From Chitinophagaceae bacterium (lineage in GTDB: Bacteria; Bacteroidota; Bacteroidia; Chitinophagales; Chitinophagaceae): a stretch of 44,055 bases of DNA. Position 1 is the stretch's first letter, and every line of letters starts with the position of its first letter. Below are positions 19,601 through 29,661 of the stretch, one piece after another. Location: positions 1-44,055 of the forward strand of contig CANGGD010000007.1 in NCBI GenBank assembly GCA_947453295.1, given 5' to 3'. A program made the translations under genes and the position numbers. The notes below the pieces were generated by a model. That model was not told the origin of the DNA and did no database searches. It saw nothing but the letters and a program-made list of their open reading frames with translations.

Positions 19601-20908
19601 AACATCGATGTGAAATCAGATCGTTTGCTAAACACAATGCATATTCCTTACGGTTCAATTTTGAGTGTAAAAGATGGACAAAAAATTACTAAAGGAGATG
19701 TTATTTGTACATGGGATCCATTTAATAATGTAATCGTAGCTGAAAGTAATGGTAAAATTAAATTTGAATCTATACTTGAAGGGATAACTTATCGCGATGA
19801 ATCTGATGAACAAACTGGTCACAGAGAAAAAGTGGTAATTGAAACAAAAGATAAAACTAAACTTCCAACAATAATTGTTGCAGGTAAAGAGGAAAAGAAA
19901 TACAATTTGCCAGTAGGTTCTCACATTGTGATTGAAGAAGGTGAAGATGTTCGAAGCGGACAGGTTTTAGTTAAAATCCCAAGAGTATTAAGCAAATTGA
20001 AAGATATCACGGGAGGTCTTCCTCGTGTAACTGAATTGTTTGAGGCAAGAAATCCAAGCAACCCTGCTGTTGTTTGTGAAATTGATGGAGTGGTTAATTT
20101 TGGTACTATCAAACGTGGTAACAGAGAAATTAGTGTTGAAGCAAAAGATGGCGTTACTCGTAAATATTTAGTTCCTTTGAGTCGTCAGATTCTTGTACAA
20201 GATGGTGATTTCGTTAAAGCTGGAGCTGCCTTGAGTGATGGACAAATTTCACCAGCAGATATTTTGGATATCAAAGGTCCTTTTGCTGTTCAAGAATATG
20301 TTGTGAATGAAATTCAAGAAGTATACCGTTTACAAGGGGTAAGAATTAACGATAAGCATATCGAAGTAATTGTGCGTCAAATGATGCGTAAAGTAACTAT
20401 CGAAGATGCAGGAGATACTAAATTCCTTGAAGGAGATGTTGAAGACAGATTAGACTTTAATGTTGAAAACGATAATATCTACGATAAAAAAGTAGTAACT
20501 GAAAGTGGAGAAAGTACAACATTAAAATCTGGTCAAATTGTTACACTAAGAGAAATCAGAGAAGAGAATTCAATTTTAAGAAGAGCAGATAAAAAACTAG
20601 TTGATTATCGTGATGCGAAACCTGCAACTTCTTCTCCTTTGTTATTGGGTATCACCAAAGCCTCATTAGGTACACAAAGTTGGATCTCAGCAGCTTCTTT
20701 CCAAGAAACAACTAAAGTATTAAGTTCAGCTGCAATTCTTGGAAAAACAGATGAAATGTTAGGGCTAAAAGAAAATGTAATCACAGGTCATCATATTCCT
20801 GCTGGTACAGGTTTACGTGATTTTGAAAACATGATTGTAGGAAGTAAAGAAGAATATGAATTACTTATGACTACAAAAGAAGCAATGACTTTTGATGAAG
20901 AAGAATAA
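16616..20908 (+). CDS. rpoC: DNA-directed RNA polymerase subunit beta'
   Basis: Full-length 1430 aa; [12 protein letters not shown]; zinc-binding cysteines [20 protein letters not shown]. Confidence 0.98.
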   Translation: MAFKKENRQRPSFSKITIGLASPDVILEKSFGEIIKPETINYRTYKPERDGLFCERIFGPVKDYECACGKYKRIRYKGIVCDRCGVEVTEKKVRRERMGHIKLVVPVVHIWYFKSLPNKIGYLLGMSSKKLETIIYYERFVVIQPGIRADKGQNFGDLLTEEEYLDILDALPKDNQMLMDEDPNKFIAKMGAEAVHGLLERLNLDQLSYDLRNAAANETSQQRKAEALKRLSVVESFREANTRILNKPEWMVMQYIPVIPPELRPLVPLDGGRFASSDLNDLYRRVIIRNNRLKRLLEIKAPEVILRNEKRMLQESIDSLFDNSRKSNAVKAEGGRALKSLSDVLKGKQGRFRQNLLGKRVDYSGRSVIVVGPEMKMHECGLPKDMAAELFKPFIIRKLIERGIVKTVKSARKLVDKKEAIIWDILENILKGHPVMLNRAPTLHRLSIQAFQPKLIEGKAIHLHPLVTAAFNADFDGDQMAVHVPLSNAAILEAQLLMLSSHNILNPQNGTPITLPSQDMVLGLYYITKGKKTMGDDIVKGEGKAFYSADEVIIAYNEKQIDLHANIRVKANFRNPDGTLTFKLIETTVGRVIFNQFVPKEVGFVNALLTKKALREIIGDIIKWTSVPITAKFLDDIKTLGFRMAFRGGLSFNINDLIIPAVKEQLVETAQTEVSEVWDSYNMGLITNNERYNQIIDIWSRVDTKVTETLIRELAIDKQGFNSVYMMLDSGARGSKQQIKQLAGLRGLMAKPRKSGSSGSEIIENPILANFKDGLSVLEYFISTHGARKGLADTALKTADAGYLTRRLVDVAQDVVINDEDCGTLRGIATSALKDNEDIIEPLSDRIEGRTSLYDVTHPLTDEIIARAGEEISADVAKKIEETGIEVVEIRSVLTCESKRGVCVRCYGKNLASGSLAQRGDAVGIIAAQSIGEPGTQLTLRTFHVGGVAGSASVESTLVAKFDGTLQFDGLRTVSTENSEGKKIVVVIGRTGEIRNIDVKSDRLLNTMHIPYGSILSVKDGQKITKGDVICTWDPFNNVIVAESNGKIKFESILEGITYRDESDEQTGHREKVVIETKDKTKLPTIIVAGKEEKKYNLPVGSHIVIEEGEDVRSGQVLVKIPRVLSKLKDITGGLPRVTELFEARNPSNPAVVCEIDGVVNFGTIKRGNREISVEAKDGVTRKYLVPLSRQILVQDGDFVKAGAALSDGQISPADILDIKGPFAVQEYVVNEIQEVYRLQGVRINDKHIEVIVRQMMRKVTIEDAGDTKFLEGDVEDRLDFNVENDNIYDKKVVTESGESTTLKSGQIVTLREIREENSILRRADKKLVDYRDAKPATSSPLLLGITKASLGTQSWISAASFQETTKVLSSAAILGKTDEMLGLKENVITGHHIPAGTGLRDFENMIVGSKEEYELLMTTKEAMTFDEEE

Positions 20909-20929
20909 ATCATCTATAATTTAATTTAC

Positions 20930-20957
20930 AGAAAGGGTGTCATTTGGCACCCTTTCT
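20930..20957 (+). terminator. Rho-independent terminator after rpoC
   Basis: AGAAAGGGTGTC-attt-GGCACCCTTTCT, 12-bp stem, then TATTTGG. Confidence 0.8.
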
Positions 20958-21189
20958 TATTTGGATATGATAGTCACAAATTTTTCTAAAATTAATTTCT
21001 CAAAAAGAAGATTGTGTTATCTTGCTAAGGTTTGCAAATGGAAATTACTTCAATTATCTTTTTGCATAAGTTTTTAGCCATTAAATAGTTTTAGATCTCA
21101 TAGTTGTAAAAAAAGTTTGGAAACAAGCTGAAAACAATTCAGTTCATTATTGGGAAAACAATACCATCTGACAAATAAAAAATAAAAAC

Positions 21190-21798
21190 ATGAAAAAAAT
21201 TACACTTGTGCTGAATATCGTTTTACTCATTGCAGTAGCGGTTCTTTATTACTTCCATTTTTCCTGCAACAGTAGTAATAAACAAGAATGCAAAAAAACT
21301 ACCGAGCGTGCTGCGCATCATAATCCAAACAAGCCTTTGATTGCATATGTTGATCTGGATTCAATGAATGAAAGAATTGGATACATCAAAAAAAATAGAT
21401 TGGCATTAGAACAAGAACAAAAATCAATTGAAGCAGAATGGGAGGCGTCCTATCGTGATTTGGAAAATCAAAAAAATAACTTTCTAAAAAAATCATCTTC
21501 TATTACACAATCGCAAGCAGAGTCTTTTCAAAAAATATTACTGGATCAACAACAACGAGTGGATACGAAAAAACAAATGTTGATACAACAGTTAAATGAG
21601 AAAAGCTATAAATTTCTTGAAGACATACAAAAACAATTAAAACAATATTTAGAGGAATACAATCAAAATAAAGGATATGCCTTTATTCTTACTGTTGGTA
21701 ATGGGCTTGATTATATGGTTTATAAAGATTCATCATTAAACATTACAAATGATGTAGTTGAAGGCATGAACGAAAAACTCAAAAGCAAAGAAAAATAA
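21190..21798 (+). CDS. OmpH/Skp family periplasmic chaperone-like protein, N-terminal anchor
   Basis: N-terminal hydrophobic segment, 'IAYVDLDSMNERIGYIK', long Gln/Lys/Glu coiled coil, C-terminal 'YAFILTVGNGLDYMVYKDSSLNIT'. Confidence 0.8.
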   Translation: MKKITLVLNIVLLIAVAVLYYFHFSCNSSNKQECKKTTERAAHHNPNKPLIAYVDLDSMNERIGYIKKNRLALEQEQKSIEAEWEASYRDLENQKNNFLKKSSSITQSQAESFQKILLDQQQRVDTKKQMLIQQLNEKSYKFLEDIQKQLKQYLEEYNQNKGYAFILTVGNGLDYMVYKDSSLNITNDVVEGMNEKLKSKEK

Positions 21799-21868
21799 TT
21801 ATAAAAAGAATTCTTATCTTCAATCCCGCTGGACAAGTGGGATTTTTTAATGTTTTCAACTTTAATCT

Positions 21869-23293
21869 ATGACAAATTCAAATAAAACATTTACACCAAC
21901 ATTAGGGCTAACAGATGCAACAATGATTGTTGCCGGTTCTATGATTGGCTCCGGTATTTTTATTGTTAGTGCAGATATGCTAAAAGAATTGGGAAGCGCA
22001 GGTTGGTTATTAACAGCATGGATTATTACAGGATTTATGACATTGACAGCAGCTTTGAGTTATGGTGAGTTAAGTGCTATGTTTCCGAAAGCAGGGGGGC
22101 AATATGTTTATCTAAAAGAAGCATATAATCCATTGTTAGGGTTTTTATATGGATGGAGTTTTTTCTCTGTAATACAAACAGGTACTATCGCAGCCGTAGC
22201 AGTGGGGTTTGCAAAATTTGCAGGTTACTTTTTTCCTGCTCTAGCCTGGGAGGATATTAATACGTTTCAAATTATTGGGTTGAAAATCCACTATGCTCAA
22301 TTAGTTGCAATTGGATTATTGATACTGCTTACATTTATCAATACAAAAGGTATAGAAACTGGAAAAATGATACAAACATTTTTCACCTCCACAAAATTGC
22401 TTTCTCTTTTTGGTTTAATAATTATGGGACTAATAGCATTTAATTCCAAAATTTGGCAATCTAATTGGATGAACGCTTGGGATTTAAACCATGTTACAAA
22501 ATCAGTAGAAGGGGTTATAGATTATAAACCATTGATAGGCGGTGTTGCGCTTGGTGCCATTGCCAGTGCAATGGTAGGAAGTATTTTTAGCAGCGATGCA
22601 TGGAATAATGTAACATTTATTGCGGGGGAAATTAAAAATCCTAAAAGAAATATCGGACTAAGTTTATTTTTAGGAACCTTAATAGTAACGGTTATTTATT
22701 TATTAATGAATGTGGTTTATTTGGCAACAGTTCCTTTAAATGATTTGGCATTTGCAAAAGACAATAGAGTAGCATTAAGTGCATCTCAGGCCATTTTTGG
22801 CAATAGTGGTACAGCCATCATCGCTATCATGATTATGATCTCAACTTTTGGTTGTAATAATGGATTGATACTTGCAGGCGCAAGAGTTTATTATACAATG
22901 GCAGAAGATAAATTGTTTTTTAAACAAGCTTCTATACTTAATAAAAATACTGTTCCTGCATGGGCTTTATGGATTCAATGTGCAATGGCTAGTATACTTT
23001 GCTTGAGTGGCAAATACGGAGATTTATTAGACATGGTTTCTTTTGTAGTGGTTATTTTTTATGTACTTACCATTGCTGGAATATTTATTTTGAGAAAAAA
23101 ACGTCCGGATATTGAAAGACCTTATAAAGCCTTCGGATATCCATTTTTACCAATTGTTTATATAGTAATGGGATTAACTTTTTGCGGTCTGTTGATAATA
23201 TACAAACCTGAATTTACATGGCCAGGATTAATTATAACATTGATTGGAATACCTTTGTATTATATAGCTGTAGCACAAAAAAACAAAGCGTAA
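21869..23293 (+). CDS. APC family amino acid permease
   Basis: About 12 TM segments; GLTDATMIVAGSMIGSGIFIV, FSSDAWNNVTFIAGEIKNPKRN. Confidence 0.9.
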   Translation: MTNSNKTFTPTLGLTDATMIVAGSMIGSGIFIVSADMLKELGSAGWLLTAWIITGFMTLTAALSYGELSAMFPKAGGQYVYLKEAYNPLLGFLYGWSFFSVIQTGTIAAVAVGFAKFAGYFFPALAWEDINTFQIIGLKIHYAQLVAIGLLILLTFINTKGIETGKMIQTFFTSTKLLSLFGLIIMGLIAFNSKIWQSNWMNAWDLNHVTKSVEGVIDYKPLIGGVALGAIASAMVGSIFSSDAWNNVTFIAGEIKNPKRNIGLSLFLGTLIVTVIYLLMNVVYLATVPLNDLAFAKDNRVALSASQAIFGNSGTAIIAIMIMISTFGCNNGLILAGARVYYTMAEDKLFFKQASILNKNTVPAWALWIQCAMASILCLSGKYGDLLDMVSFVVVIFYVLTIAGIFILRKKRPDIERPYKAFGYPFLPIVYIVMGLTFCGLLIIYKPEFTWPGLIITLIGIPLYYIAVAQKNKA

Positions 23294-23299
23294 TAGTTT

Positions 23300-24298
23300 A
23301 TGAATCATACAGAATTCGATACTTTATTTTATAATTTCAACAACATAAAAATCGGAGTAGTAGGCGATGCAATGCTCGACACCTATTGGTGGGGAAGGGT
23401 AGAAAGAATCTCACCAGAAGCTCCAGTTCCAATTGTAACGGTTTCTAAAAGAGAACAAAGAATTGGAGGTGCTGCTAATGTTGCTTTGAATGCAAAATCA
23501 TTAGGTTGCAATGTTCATATGCTCACTATTGTTGGAAATGATGGAGATGGAAATCAACTCACAAATCTTTTAAATAAAAGTGAAATCAATACTGATTATT
23601 TGATAAAAAGTGATCTTCGAATTACTACCAACAAGATTCGTATCATCAGCAAAAATCAGCAAATGATGCGATTAGATGCGGAGATGACTAACGCAATAGA
23701 TACGCAAGAAGAAAATAATTTATTACTTCAATTAACAAAATACATTCAAACTGAAAAGCCGCATATTGTTATTTTGGAGGATTATAATAAAGGAGTTTTA
23801 ACCGAAAAAATAATTACAGAAGCCATTCGAATTTGCCATTCAAATAATGTTTTAGTAGCAGTTGATCCAAAAAGAAAAAATTTCTTTTGTTATAAAAATG
23901 CAGACATCTTTAAGCCCAATTTACAAGAAGCTAAAGATGCTTTGAATATAGTACAAGACGAATTGAATGAAGATTTTATGAATTTTATTCATGCTTCATT
24001 GTATGAAAAGTTACAACACAAGGCTTCTTTTATTACACTTTCAGAAAAAGGAGTTTATTATAATGATGGAAATGAAAGTAAAATTATCCCAACTCATGTT
24101 AGAACCATTGCAGATGTTAGCGGTGCAGGAGATACTGTAATTGCAGTTGCTGCTATTGTTTATGCAGCCACCCAAAATTTTCAACTGATGGCAGAGATAG
24201 CAAATATTGCCGGGGGATTGGTTTGCGAAGAGGTTGGAACAGTTGCAATTGATAAAAATAAATTATTAGCAGAGGCAAAGTCGTTATTAATCAAATAA
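23300..24298 (+). CDS. PfkB-family kinase, D-glycero-beta-D-manno-heptose-7-phosphate kinase-like (HldA/RfaE1 domain)
   Basis: GDAMLDTYWWGRVERISPEAPVPIV, RIGGAANVALNAKSLG, DVSGAGDTVIAVAA; no adenylyltransferase domain. Confidence 0.85.
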   Translation: MNHTEFDTLFYNFNNIKIGVVGDAMLDTYWWGRVERISPEAPVPIVTVSKREQRIGGAANVALNAKSLGCNVHMLTIVGNDGDGNQLTNLLNKSEINTDYLIKSDLRITTNKIRIISKNQQMMRLDAEMTNAIDTQEENNLLLQLTKYIQTEKPHIVILEDYNKGVLTEKIITEAIRICHSNNVLVAVDPKRKNFFCYKNADIFKPNLQEAKDALNIVQDELNEDFMNFIHASLYEKLQHKASFITLSEKGVYYNDGNESKIIPTHVRTIADVSGAGDTVIAVAAIVYAATQNFQLMAEIANIAGGLVCEEVGTVAIDKNKLLAEAKSLLIK

Positions 24299-24317
24299 AT
24301 TAAAAACTAAAAAACAA

Positions 24318-25271
24318 ATGCAACCTTTTTCAATTGTCATTCATGGTGGGGCAGGTACTATTTTAAAATCGGATATGACCCCAGAGCTAGAAAAGGCTTA
24401 TTTGAATGGGTTAGAAGCTGCGCTATTATTGGGATTTTCTGCTTTGGAGAAGGGAGAAAGCGCAATCAACGCAATTATTTCCGCAATAAAATTATTAGAA
24501 GATAATATTTTATTTAATGCAGGACGAGGAGCAGTATTTACCAAAAAAGGGGTACAAGAAATGGATGCCGCAATCATGGATGGAAAAACTTTAGCGGCAG
24601 GATCAGTAGCAGGTGTAAGAAATGTAATGAACCCAATTGATTTAGCTAATGAAGTGATGATGCATAGTAATCATGTTTTTTTAAGTGGAAAAGGTGCAAA
24701 TGATTATGCTATTAAACAGGGTGTAAAACTAATGCCGGATGAATATTTCTTTTCGAAATTCCGATATGATCAATGGAAAGAAATTAGAGATAGTGATAGT
24801 TATTCGTTAGATCACACTCATCAAGACTTGGCAGAATTTTTTAAAGATAAAAAATTTGGAACAGTAGGCGCAGTAGCTTGTGATCAATTTGGAAATATTG
24901 CAGCAGCAACAAGTACCGGTGGAATGACAAATAAAAAGTACGGTAGAATTGGCGATAGTCCTATTATTGGCGCAGGTACTTATGCCAATAACAATACATG
25001 TGCCATCAGTTGTACTGGTCATGGTGAACTTTTTATTAGAGCAGTTGCAGCTTATGATGTGAGTGCGCTTATTGAATACAAAGGACTCTCTTTACAAGAT
25101 GCAATGAATTTTGTTGTACATGATAAATTAAAAAAAATAAATGGCGAAGGTGGTATGATTGGAATCGATGCTCAAGCTAATACAGCTATGGTTTTTAATA
25201 GTGCTGGAATGTACCGCGCTATGAAACACTCCAACGGCACTCAAGAAATTTCAATATACAAAGCGAGTTAA
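24318..25271 (+). CDS. Isoaspartyl peptidase / L-asparaginase (Ntn-hydrolase, plant type)
   Basis: IVIHGGAGTI and autoprocessing site KKFGTVGAVACDQFGNIAAATSTGGMTNK with GRIGDSPIIGAGTYA. Confidence 0.92.
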   Translation: MQPFSIVIHGGAGTILKSDMTPELEKAYLNGLEAALLLGFSALEKGESAINAIISAIKLLEDNILFNAGRGAVFTKKGVQEMDAAIMDGKTLAAGSVAGVRNVMNPIDLANEVMMHSNHVFLSGKGANDYAIKQGVKLMPDEYFFSKFRYDQWKEIRDSDSYSLDHTHQDLAEFFKDKKFGTVGAVACDQFGNIAAATSTGGMTNKKYGRIGDSPIIGAGTYANNNTCAISCTGHGELFIRAVAAYDVSALIEYKGLSLQDAMNFVVHDKLKKINGEGGMIGIDAQANTAMVFNSAGMYRAMKHSNGTQEISIYKAS

Positions 25272-25295
25272 TTATTATTTCAATTTTTAATACTG

Positions 25296-25964
25296 ATGAA
25301 AAAAATAGCAGTAATTGTTGGCGGCGGTTCAGGAAGTAGAATGAAGACTGATATACCCAAGCAATTTTTGTTGTTAAAAGAAAAACCTATTCTATTTTAT
25401 ACAATTGATTCTTTTTTAAAAGCATTTGCTGACTTTCAAATCATTCTTGTTTTGCCAGCAGATTACATTGAACAAGGGAATCAAATTATTCAAACCTATT
25501 TTCCGGCTTCTGATATTCAAATTATTGCAGGAGGCGCAACAAGATTTCATTCTGTTCAAAATGGATTGAGCTGCATTAAAGATGAATCAGTAGTTTTTGT
25601 GCATGATGCAGTTCGCTGTTTGGTAAGTGAAGATTTAATTGCAAGAGCTTATCAATCAACAGTAGAAAAAGGCTCTGCTATACCGGTAGTTTCTTCTAAA
25701 GACAGTGTGAGAATGATTCAAAATAACAACAGTAAAATTCTAGATAGATCCACTATTAAATTAGTACAAACACCTCAGGTTTTTTTAAGTAGTATTTTGT
25801 TGCCTGCTTTTAAGCTTCCTTTCCAAGAGGATTTTACAGACGAAGCATCTGTTGTTGAACACTACGGACAAAACATTCATTTAATTGAAGGAGAGGAAAC
25901 TAATATTAAAATCACTCACCCAATTGATTTGATAATTGCAGAAAAATTTATCGAATCAACTTAG
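25296..25964 (+). CDS. ispD: 2-C-methyl-D-erythritol 4-phosphate cytidylyltransferase
   Basis: VIVGGGSGSRMKTDIPKQFLLL, VFVHDAVRCLVS, TPQVF, DEASVVE. Confidence 0.93.
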   Translation: MKKIAVIVGGGSGSRMKTDIPKQFLLLKEKPILFYTIDSFLKAFADFQIILVLPADYIEQGNQIIQTYFPASDIQIIAGGATRFHSVQNGLSCIKDESVVFVHDAVRCLVSEDLIARAYQSTVEKGSAIPVVSSKDSVRMIQNNNSKILDRSTIKLVQTPQVFLSSILLPAFKLPFQEDFTDEASVVEHYGQNIHLIEGEETNIKITHPIDLIIAEKFIEST

Positions 25965-25965
25965 T

Positions 25966-26889
25966 TTATTTTTTTATTAGCCGTATTATTTTAGGTAGTC
26001 TATTCCATTTTACAGATATATATTGTTGATTTTGAGTAGATATTTTTTTATAGAAATCTGCCACTCCCGGCAAATCAGATCCTTCAAAATCAAAAATCAG
26101 TTCTTCAACTAAGTGCTCTTTTAAAATCTCATTGTATAAAAAATAATTTGCGAGTAGTTTTTTCCCAGTGGGTGTAATACAGGAAATGATGTTATACATG
26201 CGTTGCCCATCATTTAATAGTAGCGCCAATGCCAACAATTCATAGTTGTTTTTAGATATAACTTTTCTAATGATTATTTTATTTTCACATTGAAGCTTTT
26301 TACATAACTCATTAAACTTGTTTAAATCAAAATCTGTAAGCGATTTGATTTTTTTTTGATAAAGATTTTGATATAATAAAAGCGAAGAATGAATACTTTC
26401 TTCATTTAAATAATTCATGTCGTTTCTGGAAGCTTTATTTAATCGTTTACGTAAATACGAATCGCTTTCAAATAAAGAAACAGCGGCGGAAGAAGATACT
26501 ATAGAAATGAAATTATTCTTTTTTGAGACAATAAATTTCTTGTCAAAATTGAATTCGCTTTGTTGATAATTTAAATTAATTTCTGCAAATTGAAATTTGG
26601 AGTAGGCCAATTCTAAGAAGGCTTCTACAATTGTATTATCAATAGCTTGATCCGAAAACAATCCTAACTGTTGTACAAATGCGGGTTGATATAGATATTT
26701 AATTCCAAATTTTTTCCTCCAGGGTAATGGCATGACAATCTCATAATCTCCCATCACAATAGCATCCCATTGTTCAGCCATTGCATCTAAATATGTTGAG
26801 TATGCATATATTAATTTGTTCCCTGCATTGTCAATGCAATGATTCCATTTTGCTTTGTCTATTTCAATATGTGTTAGATATCTTATCAA
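25966..26889 (-). CDS. GNAT/FemAB-like acyltransferase family protein of unknown function
   Basis: Overall pattern (IEIDKAKWNHCI... YSTYLDAM...W...PLPWRKKFGIKYLYQPAFVQQLGLFS... LRKRLNKASR). Confidence 0.6.
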   Translation of the reverse strand: MIRYLTHIEIDKAKWNHCIDNAGNKLIYAYSTYLDAMAEQWDAIVMGDYEIVMPLPWRKKFGIKYLYQPAFVQQLGLFSDQAIDNTIVEAFLELAYSKFQFAEINLNYQQSEFNFDKKFIVSKKNNFISIVSSSAAVSLFESDSYLRKRLNKASRNDMNYLNEESIHSSLLLYQNLYQKKIKSLTDFDLNKFNELCKKLQCENKIIIRKVISKNNYELLALALLLNDGQRMYNIISCITPTGKKLLANYFLYNEILKEHLVEELIFDFEGSDLPGVADFYKKISTQNQQYISVKWNRLPKIIRLIKK

Positions 26890-26893
26890 AATA

Positions 26894-29617
26894 TTATAGT
26901 GAAATTTGAGGGATTAAATTTTTAAGTGAAAGTTGTTGTAAGTCTAGACTAAATGAGATGTTATGTAAAAACTTGTTCTTTGGAATAGTTGAATTAACAT
27001 ATTTTCTAAACGAACTACTATATAACACAGGACAATAAATATTCAACGCTTTTTTAAAAAAAGAAAACTGAAATCCGCTATTAAAGTAAATCTTTTCAGT
27101 TGTAGCATCTGCTTTCCATGTGCCAGCATGTGTTCCAACATCTGTAAACAATAACAAAGGGATTTTTATTGGCAATAACTCTAAAGGATTAATTTTTTTA
27201 GGTATTGTACTTACAAAGTTTAATGCACACACCCAATTGTCGGATTTGCCGATTTTTTCACTTAATAGGTCTGTCCTTATTTTAAAGCCTCCATCCTTAA
27301 TAATCAATTGACGAGCAGCGATTCCATCAAAATCATTTCTACCCAAAAAATAACTATTGTAAGTATAATCTTCATATCCATTTGCACCGCTCATATTAAT
27401 ATGGTAGCGTTCTGTATTAAATTGTGTAAAGATTGAAGCAGATTTGGTGTACATAAATTTACCGGCAAAGAATCTGCATTGTAATCCGCCTTCGGCGGGA
27501 TAATTTAAATAATATTTTCCAGTCATTCCCGCTTTAATAAAATCATTTGTTTGTTGTGCTTCCAATTCCAATGAGTAGGGATATAAGATTCGATTGTTTT
27601 CAATCACATATCTTAATTGATTTACAAAATATGATGCAGAAGGAGTGGTGATTAGATCAACCTGATTGATCGTGTCGGATATGAAATTGAAATTTGTTTC
27701 TGTTACAAAAAAAGATTTCCACTCGATAGATTTTTTAATTTTTTCTAAAGGAGAAGAATTTCCAAAAACGTATTTTATCGACGGAGATAATTTTTTAAAA
27801 TAAAGAAAGTGTTTGTTGCTTTTTTCATCTTTGTATTTATCAATAGAAAAGGTACTAGCAGCAATGGAAAAAATGAATTGATTGCCATTATCGCCTATAA
27901 ATTTTGCGAATGATATTTTTGAACTTCCATTAAATGATTTTGATTGTATGCTATACAAAGGCGCAATGTAGAACTGAAGATTATGTTGAGGTAGACTGTA
28001 GTTGTGTAATAACGTGCCAAGCATCATACCATCATAATGATTAAATCCAATTGCAGGTGCAAAAGACAGGTAGTTGTATTTTTCTGTATTATGGAGGTTT
28101 GCAAAAAAAGTAAATTTTAGTTTTTTCTTTTGCGGGGCATTAAAATATCCTTTTTTACTTAACAAACTAAATTCTGAATCGAGATTTAGTTTTGAACTAC
28201 TTTCCAAAATACGCTTAAAGTCAACAGGAGATGGGTGTTTGAATTTCCACGCATCATAATATACTTTCATGCAGCTATCGAACAAGTTCATTCCTAATTT
28301 ATTTTCAATACCCTTCAACCATTCTGCACTTTTATGATAAGCAATCAATCCATAATTTAAGGAAGAAAAAATTTCAGAACTAGTTTCAATTGGCTGATCT
28401 TTTTTTTGATGAATAGCTTCTTCTAGGATTAAGTTTTCCCAGCTATCAGGAAGTTTTTTAGAGAAGAAGTTTTTCTTTTGTGAAGCTTGGTTGTAAAATA
28501 AATTTGTATAGCGCTCATCATAAAAGCTATTGACACCTTCATCCATCCAAGGGTGAAGACGTTCATTTGTTCCAAGAATTCCATAAAACCAATTATGCCC
28601 TACTTCATGATTAATTAAATTGTCGAGTGATTTTTTATCTGATGAATTTTCTAGCAATGTTATCGTTGGGTATTCCATACCGCCAATATTATTTTGCTTG
28701 CTTTCAACAATAGAAACTATATCATAAGGGTATTCGCCAATCCAGTTAGATTTTGTTTGGATAGCAGCTTTAATATATCGTATAGAATTACTCCATGCAT
28801 CATTTTTGTTTAGATGATACGCATATAGTTCAATGATTCTTTTATTTAAAAGTAATGTATCGTGTTCAATTGTAAACTGCTTGTCTGCAAACCAGGCAAA
28901 ATCATGAATATTAGATTGAAAGTAATGGCTTGTTTTATTTTCTCCATTTATAATTTCATTTATCTTCTTACCAGTTGCAGCAATAATAAAATCTTTATGT
29001 GTATTTATGGTTACATCAAAATTTCCATATTCTGAATAAAACTCACCTTGATCAAGATATGGAAAAGGATGCCATCCGTCTTTATCATACACAGCCGGTT
29101 TAGGATACCATTGAGTGATTTGAAACGAGCTATCAACATAACCAGATCTGGAAAAATTATAGGGTAATTTAACATGAAATGGAGTAGAGATATAAATCGA
29201 TTGACCAGATAGAAGAGGCTTAGGCAAAAATAATTTTGCAATATCAATATGTAATGAATCTATTAAGAAAGTTGCATCCAATTCATCAACTTTAAATTGT
29301 AGTCCATTAATGAATCCTAATTTTGTTTCCTCCGCAAAATAAAAATCAGTTCTTCCGTTTTTTAATAATTGTTCACTAAAAGCGGTTTGGTCATTTTTGT
29401 ATGCATTTGGCCATAAGTGAAACCAAATAAATGGCAAGGAGTCGGAAGAGTTATTAGTGTATTTTATTTTTAAAAAGCCATCTAAATTGTGAAGGCTATC
29501 ATTGAGGGTAACATCGATTGTATAATCAACATTCTGTTGCCAGTATGAAGAATTAGATTGCGCAGATACAATTAAGCTAACACAATAAAAAAAGATAAGT
29601 AGTAAAAAGTTTTTCAA
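26894..29617 (-). CDS. M1 family metallopeptidase (aminopeptidase-N-like), signal peptide
   Basis: GGMEYPT (GAMEN-like) and NHEVGHNWFYG...HPWMDEG (HExxH-x18-E). Confidence 0.9.
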   Translation of the reverse strand: MKNFLLLIFFYCVSLIVSAQSNSSYWQQNVDYTIDVTLNDSLHNLDGFLKIKYTNNSSDSLPFIWFHLWPNAYKNDQTAFSEQLLKNGRTDFYFAEETKLGFINGLQFKVDELDATFLIDSLHIDIAKLFLPKPLLSGQSIYISTPFHVKLPYNFSRSGYVDSSFQITQWYPKPAVYDKDGWHPFPYLDQGEFYSEYGNFDVTINTHKDFIIAATGKKINEIINGENKTSHYFQSNIHDFAWFADKQFTIEHDTLLLNKRIIELYAYHLNKNDAWSNSIRYIKAAIQTKSNWIGEYPYDIVSIVESKQNNIGGMEYPTITLLENSSDKKSLDNLINHEVGHNWFYGILGTNERLHPWMDEGVNSFYDERYTNLFYNQASQKKNFFSKKLPDSWENLILEEAIHQKKDQPIETSSEIFSSLNYGLIAYHKSAEWLKGIENKLGMNLFDSCMKVYYDAWKFKHPSPVDFKRILESSSKLNLDSEFSLLSKKGYFNAPQKKKLKFTFFANLHNTEKYNYLSFAPAIGFNHYDGMMLGTLLHNYSLPQHNLQFYIAPLYSIQSKSFNGSSKISFAKFIGDNGNQFIFSIAASTFSIDKYKDEKSNKHFLYFKKLSPSIKYVFGNSSPLEKIKKSIEWKSFFVTETNFNFISDTINQVDLITTPSASYFVNQLRYVIENNRILYPYSLELEAQQTNDFIKAGMTGKYYLNYPAEGGLQCRFFAGKFMYTKSASIFTQFNTERYHINMSGANGYEDYTYNSYFLGRNDFDGIAARQLIIKDGGFKIRTDLLSEKIGKSDNWVCALNFVSTIPKKINPLELLPIKIPLLLFTDVGTHAGTWKADATTEKIYFNSGFQFSFFKKALNIYCPVLYSSSFRKYVNSTIPKNKFLHNISFSLDLQQLSLKNLIPQISL

Positions 29618-29661
29618 AGAAAATGTTTTATAAAAACTAATGAAATCTTTTTTAATTCAAA

